DNA of 12,188 bases. It comes from JBELMB01 sp042088665 (GTDB lineage: Bacteria > Pseudomonadota > Alphaproteobacteria > Rhodobacterales > Rhodobacteraceae). Location: NCBI GenBank assembly GCA_042088665.1, contig JBELMB010000154.1, forward strand, positions 1 through 12,188, given 5' to 3'. The notes under the pieces were generated by a model that did not search any database, was not told the origin of the DNA, and saw nothing but the letters and a program-made list of their open reading frames with translations. How positions within the stretch are numbered: position 1 is the first letter of the stretch; every line of letters starts with the position of its first letter. Of the stretch, positions 1 to 4,645 are shown in pieces. Both the position numbers and the translations under genes were made by a program.

Positions 1-472
1 ATGACCTGCTGCCATGGAAAACTGCATCGTAGGTGCGGTCAGGCCGGACGCCTACCGCGCGGTTGTACAGCGGCGCGGCCAACGTCTCCACATGCCAAGT
101 CTTCTTGTGCATCGTGGCATCGGCCAGTTCTCGATCATAGGCGGCCTGGATATGCTCCTCCGCAACAAGCTTGAAGGTGTTCCGTGCTTCAGTGGCGGTT
201 TCGATCTTTGCAAGCTTTCTTTGGACCGAAGGATCAACACCCACGTCCAACTGGGTCTGGATTTCATCGCGCTTTGATCGCGCACTCTTGAGAGAGACCC
301 TGGGGTATGAACCGTGGGCCAACAGGCGTTCCTTGTCATGCACGCGGAACTTCTGCCGCCATAGCTTCGAACCGTTTGGATTGATGAGCAGAAACAACCC
401 GCCACTGTCGTACAGTTTGTAGGGTTTGTCCTGGGCGGACGCCCGGCGGATGGTCAGGTCTGTCAAAGACAT
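1..472 (-). CDS. P4-family tyrosine integrase, N-terminal part (runs off the left edge, possibly broken)
   Basis: Site-specific recombinase that would integrate and excise a genomic island. Seen: the ATG at 472 opens a frame with no stop to the window edge (157 codons). Residues 1-90 match the DUF4102 N-terminal domain of P4-type integrases (MSLTDLTIRRA, then KPYKLYDSGGLFLLI, NGSKLWRQKF, GSYPRVSLKSAR). The core-binding domain begins near residue 98 (NTFKLVAEEHI) and is recognisable to about residue 140 (LAAPLYNR). After that, where the family usually has a PI-x-EI-type stretch, the residues (GVRPDRTYDAVF) no longer look like an integrase, which hints at a frameshift or junction near positions 40-60. 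The catalytic domain, with its R-H-R-Y residues, is not in the window. The gene lies about 150 bp downstream of tRNA-Leu on the same strand, the usual layout for tRNA-targeted islands. Only a weak ribosome site (GGGAAG) precedes the ATG. Family call is firm; intactness is unknown. Confidence 0.85.
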   Translation of the reverse strand, partial: MSLTDLTIRRASAQDKPYKLYDSGGLFLLINPNGSKLWRQKFRVHDKERLLAHGSYPRVSLKSARSKRDEIQTQLDVGVDPSVQRKLAKIETATEARNTFKLVAEEHIQAAYDRELADATMHKKTWHVETLAAPLYNRAVGVRPDRTYDAVFHGSRS

Positions 473-493
473 TGGGGTATGCTTCCCACTTAC

Positions 494-566
494 CCCGCCT
501 CGCACCCCACATTGAGAGGGGTATATATGGTCGGCATGAGAACCCAGGTTCATCCTGCGAGGCGGG
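494..566. repeat. Perfect 11-bp inverted repeat in the tRNA-integrase gap
   Basis: CCCGCCTCGCA at 494-504 is exactly complementary to TGCGAGGCGGG at 556-566, with 51 bp between. The pair lies just upstream of the integrase start, and a TATATA stretch (522-527), a possible integrase -10 element, falls between the arms. Such spaced repeats next to an integrase can be recombinase arm sites or operators for an excisionase or repressor. The repeat is seen directly; the role is inferred. Confidence 0.55.
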
Positions 567-579
567 AAACCGCGCAATT

Positions 580-595
580 ACATACATTTGTATGT
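580..595. repeat. Short palindrome ACATACA-TT-TGTATGT
   Basis: Two 7-bp complementary arms separated by 2 bp, AT-rich compared with the surroundings. It sits about 27 bp beyond the tRNA 3' end and 108 bp upstream of the integrase start. It could be an operator for an island regulator or a binding site in the attachment region. A simple terminator for the tRNA is less likely, because the loop is only 2 nt and no clear T-run follows on the minus strand. Confidence 0.45.
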
Positions 596-621
596 GGTAT
601 GGCATCTATGAGAAGATTAGA

Positions 622-645
622 TGGTGCCCAGGAGAGGACTCGAAC
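622..645 (-). other. Candidate island attachment site (attL) at the 3' end of tRNA-Leu
   Basis: P4-family integrases usually recombine within the T-arm and acceptor end of a tRNA gene and leave a direct repeat of that segment at the far end of the island. Here an integrase of that family lies directly downstream of the tRNA 3' end. The crossover should therefore fall in this segment, which includes the encoded CCA (622-624). The second copy is not in the window, so the exact repeat boundaries cannot be given. Inference from context. Confidence 0.4.
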
Positions 646-708
646 CTCCACGACCTTTCGATCACTGGTACCTGAAACCAGCGCGTCTACCAATTCCGCC
701 ACCTGGGC
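625..708 (-). tRNA. tRNA-Leu, anticodon CAG
   Basis: The minus strand folds into a class II tRNA. The 7-bp acceptor stem is GCCCAGG paired with CCTGGGC, with discriminator A at 625. The D-arm contains GCGG-AATTGGTAGA. The anticodon stem is CTGGT/ACCAG around the loop TTCAGGT, giving anticodon CAG, which reads CUG codons. A long variable arm (GATC-GAAA-GGTC) is typical of tRNA-Leu, and the T-arm contains TTCGAGT. CCA is encoded at 624-622. A good promoter lies upstream, and an integrase sits immediately downstream, so the present 3' end was probably rebuilt by island integration. Confidence 0.97.
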
Positions 709-726
709 ACAGGTGCGTGGGGGTGG

Positions 727-755
727 CATCTACGCCGCGTGAATGGGCATGTCAA
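727..755 (-). promoter_or_regulatory. Sigma-70-type promoter of tRNA-Leu
   Basis: On the minus strand, a perfect TTGACA -35 box (755-750) is followed by a 17-bp spacer and TAGATG (732-727) as -10. Transcription would begin near 720, about 12 bp before the tRNA 5' end at 708. Spacing and distance both fit a strong stable-RNA promoter. Confidence 0.7.
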
Positions 756-808
756 CAAGTCTTCGTAAAGAAAACGGGAGTTCCCCGGACACGCGTCAAA
801 CAGGCGCC

Positions 809-837
809 TTGCTCCGGTCCCGCAGCGGGGATATCTC
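809..837 (+). promoter_or_regulatory. Weak candidate promoter for the NDUFA9-like gene
   Basis: TTGCTC (809-814), a 17-bp spacer and TATCTC (832-837) could serve as -35 and -10. A start near 844 would leave a short leader containing the ribosome site AAAGGAG (854-860). Both boxes match the consensus poorly, so this is only the best candidate in the 709-867 gap. Confidence 0.25.
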
Positions 838-867
838 TGCCGCTGACAGGTGCAAAGGAGACAGGAT

Positions 868-1851
868 ATGTCCAATCTGGTCACCATCTTTGGCGGCTCT
901 GGCTTCGTCGGCCGATACATCGCGCGTCGCATGGCGAAAGAAGGCTGGCGCGTGCGTGTCGCTGTGCGCCGACCGAATGAGGCGCTGCATGTGCGCCCCT
1001 ACGGCGTTGTCGGCCAAGTCGAACCGGTGTTCTGCAACATTCGTGACGATGCGAGTGTCGCAGCGGCACTGGACGGGGCGGACGTGGTGGTGAACTGCGT
1101 GGGCACTTTTGACGCCACCGGAAAGAACAACTTTGACGCTGTGCAGCACGAAGGTGCAGGCCGCATCGCGCGCCTCGCGGTCAAGGCCGGTGTCGCACAC
1201 ATGGTGCATCTTTCGGCCATCGGGGCAGATGCCGAGGGGGCCAGTCTTTACGCCCAGTCAAAGGGCAAGGGCGAGGCCGCCGTGCTTGAGCATATGCCGC
1301 AAGCCGTGATCCTGCGCCCTTCGGTGATCTTTGGAACCGAAGACCAGTTCTTTAACCGCTTTGCCACGCTGACCCGCTTTGGCCCTGTTCTGCCGGTTGT
1401 CGGGGCAGAGACCAGGTTCCAGACCGTCTACGTGGATGACGTGGCGCAGGCCGCGGTCAAGGGCATCCTTGGCACTGCCAAGCCCGGCATTTATGAACTG
1501 GGTGGCCCCGATGTGGCGAGCTTCCGCGCGTTGATGCAGACCATGCTGGGCGTGATCCGCCGCCGCAAACTGATCCTGAACATCCCGTTCTGGGCAGCAG
1601 GCCCACTGGCCAGCGTGATGCGGGTGGTCGAGGTGATGTCCTTGGGCATCGTGCCTGCACAAATCACGGCGGATCAGGTCATCTCGCTGCGCTCTGACAA
1701 TGTGGTTTCGGGCGATCACATGACATTGGCCGATCTGGGTGTTCATCCCACCGCGCTGGAAGCCGTGCTGCCCGACTATCTGTGGCGGTTCCGGCCCTCT
1801 GGCCAATACGATGCGATCAAGGAATCGGCCAAGAACCTGCGGGCGGAGTGA
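868..1851 (+). CDS. NDUFA9-like atypical SDR protein (complex I NDUFA9 subunit family)
   Basis: Atypical short-chain dehydrogenase-like nucleotide-binding protein of 327 residues. Relatives include the mitochondrial complex I accessory subunit NDUFA9, and Rhodobacterales usually carry one stand-alone copy. Seen: an N-terminal Rossmann motif GGSGFVG (residues 9-15), then a basic strand end (VAVRRP) that could contact NADP(H). The SDR YxxxK pair is kept as Tyr128 and Lys132. The hydrophobic LILNIPFWAAGPLASVMRVV stretch and the C-terminal LPDYLWRFRPSGQYD are typical of the family. The ATG at 868 is chosen over one at 850 because AAAGGAG lies 7 bp upstream of it and the Rossmann fold then starts at residue 4. 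A role in assembly or stability of NADH dehydrogenase, with bound NADPH, is inferred from the family; an independent oxidoreductase is possible. It stands alone, with a hairpin after its stop. Confidence 0.87.
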   Translation: MSNLVTIFGGSGFVGRYIARRMAKEGWRVRVAVRRPNEALHVRPYGVVGQVEPVFCNIRDDASVAAALDGADVVVNCVGTFDATGKNNFDAVQHEGAGRIARLAVKAGVAHMVHLSAIGADAEGASLYAQSKGKGEAAVLEHMPQAVILRPSVIFGTEDQFFNRFATLTRFGPVLPVVGAETRFQTVYVDDVAQAAVKGILGTAKPGIYELGGPDVASFRALMQTMLGVIRRRKLILNIPFWAAGPLASVMRVVEVMSLGIVPAQITADQVISLRSDNVVSGDHMTLADLGVHPTALEAVLPDYLWRFRPSGQYDAIKESAKNLRAE

Positions 1852-1860
1852 TCCGCCACA

Positions 1861-1892
1861 GGCGCGCCCGTGGGGTCCGGCGCGCCGTCTTT
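1861..1892 (+). terminator. Hairpin terminator after the NDUFA9-like gene
   Basis: GGCGCGCC at 1861-1868 and again at 1879-1886 is self-complementary, so the two copies form an 8-bp GC stem with a 10-nt loop, followed by GTCTTT. It starts 10 bp after the stop codon. The T-run is short, so efficiency is uncertain. Confidence 0.5.
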
Positions 1893-2155
1893 GGCGCATG
1901 ACAGGCTCCGGGCTTTTGCGCCGTGATGTCAGTGGTCTGAGCGTTTGGGAACAGCAGCAGCGCGGCTGGCGCAAGGTCCGGGTTCCGTTCCGCACGACAC
2001 CCATTCACGGCTGATGGTTCAGGGCACGGCCTAGCCGCTTGGCCGCACCATGCGTGATGCTTGTCTTGCAAGGCCTCGGTCAAGGAGATCTTCGGGGTCC
2101 GAGGCTGCGACGCCGGCCAGAAAGACCTGATGCACGGGATCCCCCAATCGGGTCC
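1893..2155. other. Intergenic stretch between convergent genes
   Basis: No convincing gene. Long open frames here on either strand lack ribosome sites and domain-like content. The one possible exception is a 38-residue minus-strand frame (2147 to 2031, TTG start) just downstream of the DUF6455 pair. Its C-terminal half (VAASDPEDLLDRGLARQA) looks protein-like, and AGGGA lies 5 bp before the TTG. It is listed as a finding rather than called as a gene. Confidence 0.5.
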
Positions 2156-2488
2156 CTACGCGTCCAGTTCCTGAAGCTGCGCTTTGATCTCTGCAAAGCG
2201 GCTTCGGTTCAGGCAGGGGGCAGGCAGGTCTGGTGTCTCGGATCGGGCGCGGTCGTCCAGAAAGCGGTCGCAGCCGCCTGTCCACGCGCATCCTCCGCAG
2301 CGATGAACGAGGCCCGCCCAATCCTCGGACGTCAGCAAACCTGCATCCCAAGCCTTCACCAGATCGACGCCGGTCGTCTTGGCCATGCGCTGCACCAGCC
2401 AGTAGTGATCCAACTCCGGTCCAAGGACGGGGGACTGGCGCGGCACCGGAACCATGGTTTGCAGGAGACCGTCGGCCATCGCGCTCAT
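2156..2488 (-). CDS. DUF6455 family protein, second of a tandem pair
   Basis: Small protein of 110 residues that I recognise as DUF6455, a family of unknown function common in Rhodobacterales. Seen: a helical middle (GPELDHYWLVQRMAKTTGVD) followed by a conserved cysteine cluster, RCGGCAWTGGC (Cys-x2-Cys-x5-Cys), and a fourth Cys in APCLNRSRF near the end. Four cysteines so arranged suggest a small metal or iron-sulfur site; this is inference. The ATG at 2488 overlaps the TGA of the upstream paralogue in an ATGA, which points to translational coupling and fixes the start. A start at 2452 (MVPVPRQ) would also keep the domain. The gene is probably co-transcribed from the FNR-type promoter upstream of its partner. 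Confidence 0.8.
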   Translation of the reverse strand: MSAMADGLLQTMVPVPRQSPVLGPELDHYWLVQRMAKTTGVDLVKAWDAGLLTSEDWAGLVHRCGGCAWTGGCDRFLDDRARSETPDLPAPCLNRSRFAEIKAQLQELDA

Positions 2489-2742
2489 GCCTTGCCGAGG
2501 AAATCGAAAAGATCGACGTTGCGGCAATACTCCGGCGGGTGGCTGCCGACCTCCGGCGCCCGGTCCAGCCAATGGCTGCAGGCGGCGGATTGCGTGCAGC
2601 CGGTGCAGCGCAGCACGGCATCCTCCAACTCAGTGAAAGACAGGTTGCCCCGCAACATCTGTTCCTCAAGGTCCAGTCCCTGAACCTCTGCCATGTGATC
2701 TACGAGAGCGGCATGTGTCTTGAGCTTGCTGGCGCTTTGCAT
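2485..2742 (-). CDS. DUF6455 family protein, first of a tandem pair
   Basis: Protein of 85 residues, paralogous to the next gene. It has the same helix (KLKTHAALVDHMAEVQGLDLEE) and the same cysteine pattern, RCTGCTQSAAC (Cys-x2-Cys-x5-Cys), plus a fourth Cys in PPEYCRN. The ATG at 2742 is preferred because GGAAGGG lies 6 bp upstream; an in-frame TTG at 2757 has nothing comparable. The protein has no signal peptide, so it should be cytoplasmic. Function is unknown; metal or redox sensing is only a guess from the cysteines. The stop shares an ATGA with the downstream gene. An FNR/CRP-type palindrome with a matching -10 lies upstream, suggesting oxygen- or nitrogen-oxide-responsive expression. 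Confidence 0.82.
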   Translation of the reverse strand: MQSASKLKTHAALVDHMAEVQGLDLEEQMLRGNLSFTELEDAVLRCTGCTQSAACSHWLDRAPEVGSHPPEYCRNVDLFDFLGKA

Positions 2743-2765
2743 CCTGAACCCTTCCAATTTGGCGT

Positions 2766-2813
2766 TGGGATCAGTTTAGGCGGCGGTTTTTGGCGCGCCT
2801 TGACTCAGGTCAA
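2766..2813 (-). promoter_or_regulatory. FNR/CRP-type activator site and class II promoter for the DUF6455 pair
   Basis: TTGAC-TCAG-GTCAA at 2800-2813 is a perfect 5-4-5 palindrome of the kind bound by FNR-family regulators (FnrL, Dnr/Nnr; classic FNR site TTGAT-N4-ATCAA). On the minus strand, TAAACT (2778-2773) is a fair -10 box. The start it predicts, near 2766, places the palindrome centre at about -41, the standard class II activator position. No good -35 box is needed in that arrangement. The site lies between the stop of the M48 gene and the DUF6455 start, 57 bp upstream of the ATG. Confidence 0.6.
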
Positions 2814-2820
2814 CGCGCTG

Positions 2821-3534
2821 TCAGGAAGAGGCTTCCAGTTGCGCAGCGGTCTGTCGAACCATTTCAAGCCGCGCGGCATTGGGCGGATGCGATCCCAGAA
2901 AGCGGTTGCCGGGATCGGGGATGCGGTTGAAAAACTGTGCCCCCCGCAAGGCATCAAAGCCAGAGCGCGCGGCGATCACCGTTCCCAACTGGTCGGCTTC
3001 CAATTCGAATTCCTTGGAATAGGTGCGCGCCCCGACTGCCGCGCCGAGTTGCTCTGCGCTCTTGATCGCTTCTGATTCGGCGCCACTGATCGCGGCAATC
3101 CCGGCAAAGATCACCGCGCCCACCGTTGCGCTTTCCCGTGTCTTGGCGAGGTGATTCTTGATGTGGTGGGCCGCCTCGTGCCCCATGACAAAGGCCAGCT
3201 CATCAGCGTTTTTCACCGAGTTGATCAACCCGATGTTGAAGGCGAGGATCGGTCTGCCAAAGCGGTCCACCGTCTGAAATGCATTGGGCGGTTGATCCGG
3301 GCGATCATCCACAACGATCTGGAAGTCGCAATTGACGCCCGATGTGCGGGCGCGACAGACCTCTTCGGCCACCGGTTCCACGGTGCCCACCACGTCGACG
3401 AATTGGCGTGCCGCCTGGTTCGCGCGTATCTGTGCAGGAGAGGCCCCCACAGCGATCGGCGCCGGGTTCGGCAGCGGCGCAGTGGCGCAGGCGGACAGGG
3501 CCATTAACAAAAGTGGCAGAACACAGCGCAGCAT
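2821..3534 (-). CDS. M48-family zinc metalloprotease, predicted lipoprotein
   Basis: Predicted membrane-anchored peptidase of 237 residues, of the Oma1/BepA-like type. Seen: a type II signal peptide (MLRCVLPLLLMALSAC) with lipobox LSAC, so Cys16 should be lipidated and the enzyme should face the periplasm. The zinc motif HEAAH is at residues 119-123. A downstream ELEAD (177-181) supplies the probable third zinc ligand, Glu177. The Gly/Ala-rich segment 138-152 and the late SHPPNAARLEMVR are typical of the family. Cys60 and Cys69 could form a disulfide. Relatives degrade misfolded envelope proteins; the substrate here cannot be told. No strong ribosome site precedes the ATG at 3534. It reads toward the DUF6455 pair but is separated from it by that pair's own promoter, so the two are probably separate units. 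Confidence 0.9.
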   Translation of the reverse strand: MLRCVLPLLLMALSACATAPLPNPAPIAVGASPAQIRANQAARQFVDVVGTVEPVAEEVCRARTSGVNCDFQIVVDDRPDQPPNAFQTVDRFGRPILAFNIGLINSVKNADELAFVMGHEAAHHIKNHLAKTRESATVGAVIFAGIAAISGAESEAIKSAEQLGAAVGARTYSKEFELEADQLGTVIAARSGFDALRGAQFFNRIPDPGNRFLGSHPPNAARLEMVRQTAAQLEASS

Positions 3535-3692
3535 TAGGGAGATCCGGGTCAGAGCGTTTCGCGTGAACCATAGGGCGCTGCGGCTGTTTGTACCAGAGCA
3601 CTGACTTCACATGGCGGTGCTCCGCCGCTTGCCTATCTTAAGCGTGGTGGCCCGCAATGTCGAAGCCAGCCCGAAGCGAAAAGGTGTGAGAC
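3535..3692. other. Divergent intergenic region between the M48 and DCC genes
   Basis: This 158-bp gap must hold promoters for both directions. I found no -35/-10 pair good enough to name. TATCTT at 3633-3638 is a possible rightward -10. A small hairpin (GGCGG-TGCT-CCGCC) precedes it. Confidence 0.4.
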
Positions 3693-4109
3693 ATGGAGCA
3701 AGTGATGCCGTCAGATCCGGGCGAGACAACCGTGATCTACAACGATGCCTGCCCGATCTGTTCGCGCGAGGTGGCCATGTACCGACGGGCCTCTCAGGCG
3801 CGCGGCCTGCCGATCAGCTACGCAGGCCTGTCACAGGCCGATCTCGCCTGCTTTGGCTTGACGCAAGAAACCGCCGCGAAACGCTTTCACGTGGTCAAGC
3901 AGGGGGAAATGCTGTCTGGTCTGCCCGCGTTTGCCGTGCTGTGGGAGGATCTGCCGCGTCTGCGCTGGCTGGCGCGGCTTGTGCGATTGCCGGTGATCGC
4001 GCCGCTTGCCAACGCGGTCTATGATCACATTCTTGCACCTGCGCTTTATGCGCTGCACATGCGGCGGGAACGGCGAAAGGCGGTGTCCCCCACGGACGCC
4101 ACGCACTAG
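3693..4109 (+). CDS. DCC-family (DUF393) thioredoxin-like protein
   Basis: Protein of 138 residues of the DUF393 family, named DCC after its Asp-x-Cys-x-x-Cys motif and often annotated as a thiol-disulfide oxidoreductase. Seen: after a short lead comes a beta strand (TVIYNDA) and CPIC with Cys20 and Cys23, the usual redox position, then a helix (SREVAMYRRASQ). The middle KRFHVVKQGEMLSGLPAFAVLWEDLP matches the family's strand-turn-helix. The C-terminal part is hydrophobic and ends in a basic tail. No signal peptide is visible, so it is cytoplasmic or membrane-associated. Its natural substrate is unknown. AAGG about 8 bp upstream supports the ATG at 3693. The stop lies 9 bp before the next gene, so the two form an operon. 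Confidence 0.85.
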   Translation: MEQVMPSDPGETTVIYNDACPICSREVAMYRRASQARGLPISYAGLSQADLACFGLTQETAAKRFHVVKQGEMLSGLPAFAVLWEDLPRLRWLARLVRLPVIAPLANAVYDHILAPALYALHMRRERRKAVSPTDATH

Positions 4110-4118
4110 GAGTCTGAC

Positions 4119-4355
4119 ATGTTTTCCATCGAACACGAGTTTGACTGCACCGTCGTCACGCTGGTCGACGAGGGCGATGCGCCTCTTCAAGAAGATGTGA
4201 TCATCAATGGATTTGAGGAGTGCATCACGGTCGAGCAATTCGATGCGCGCACCGGTCAGATGCAAAAGATCACGCTCAGCCTGCACCAGATGCGCGACCT
4301 CGTGGCCGCCGTGAACATGCCCGAGGGCCTGTACCGCCGCGGCGAAGGCGAATAG
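4119..4355 (+). CDS. Conserved-looking 78-residue protein of unknown function
   Basis: I do not recognise a named family. The protein is acidic and looks like a compact beta-rich fold (FDCTVVTLVDEG, QEDVIINGFEECITVEQFD), then a helix (LSLHQMRDLVAAVNMPEG). It has two cysteines, no signal peptide and no membrane segment. TAGGAG, which includes the stop of the DCC gene, lies 6 bp before the ATG at 4119, so translation is very probably coupled to that gene and a shared task is likely. Codon use matches the neighbours. A hairpin terminator follows. It is real with good confidence; function unknown. Confidence 0.75.
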   Translation: MFSIEHEFDCTVVTLVDEGDAPLQEDVIINGFEECITVEQFDARTGQMQKITLSLHQMRDLVAAVNMPEGLYRRGEGE

Positions 4356-4357
4356 AG

Positions 4358-4394
4358 GGCCAAGGCGCGCTGACACTGACGGCTTTGGTCGTTT
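4358..4394 (+). terminator. Candidate rho-independent terminator before the T6SS operon
   Basis: GGCCAAGGC (4358-4366) can pair with GCTTTGGTC (4382-4390) over 9 bp including two G-U pairs, with a 15-nt loop, followed by GTTTT. It starts 3 bp after the stop of the 78-residue gene and would separate that pair from the secretion operon. Confidence 0.4.
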
Positions 4395-4480
4395 TCTGGT
4401 GGCAGGGGGCGCGATACCGTCACTGCAGATGCGGCTTTGCCAGCACGAGAGCCTCCCGCCTGCGTTGGCGATCAGGCCTC

Positions 4481-4645
4481 TTGACAAGTCCCATCCACGA
4501 AGAGCAGACCGAGAGGCACGTATTATCACTGCTTTCCGGACCGGGTGCTTGACCGCGCCCCGGCCAAAGACCAAACTCTTTTTCAAATCTGGCGTACCGC
4601 GCAAGCGGCTGCGCGTATAAATTGCACCGGGGATAAATTTAAGTC
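4481..4645 (+). promoter_or_regulatory. Upstream control region of the T6SS operon
   Basis: The 290-bp gap before tssK holds no gene, and this part of it is more AT-rich than its surroundings. Candidate elements are a perfect -35 box TTGACA (4481-4486) without a good -10; TTGACC (4549-4554) with CAAACT (4572-4577) at 17 bp; an inverted repeat CGCGCA/TGCGCG (4598-4603 and 4610-4615); and a direct repeat ATAAATT (4617-4623 and 4633-4639) ending 6 bp before the ATG. The only ribosome-site-like sequence is GGGGA at 4629-4633, rather far (12 bp) from the start. No sigma-54 site with the proper GG-N10-GC spacing was found. Confidence 0.35.

Noticed and set aside
600..732. 9-bp direct repeat TGGCATCTA on both sides of tRNA-Leu (600-608 and 724-732)
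   Set aside because: One copy overlaps the tRNA -10 box. At 9 bp it is short enough to be chance, and it does not fit the expected attachment site inside the tRNA 3' end.
1258..2004. Minus-strand open frame (248 codons) opposite the NDUFA9-like gene
   Set aside because: Shadow frame; it would overlap a well-supported gene and its terminator and resembles no protein family I know.
1899..2014. 38-codon plus-strand frame after the NDUFA9-like gene
   Set aside because: No ribosome site, starts just after a terminator hairpin, and its sequence has no recognisable features.
3222..3240. TTGATCAA inside the M48 gene, resembling FNR half-sites
   Set aside because: The half-sites abut without the 4-bp spacer and lie within coding sequence.
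4511..4535. GGCACG-containing stretch resembling a sigma-54 promoter upstream of tssK
   Set aside because: The GG and GC elements are 14 bp apart rather than the required 10, so it cannot be a standard sigma-54 site.
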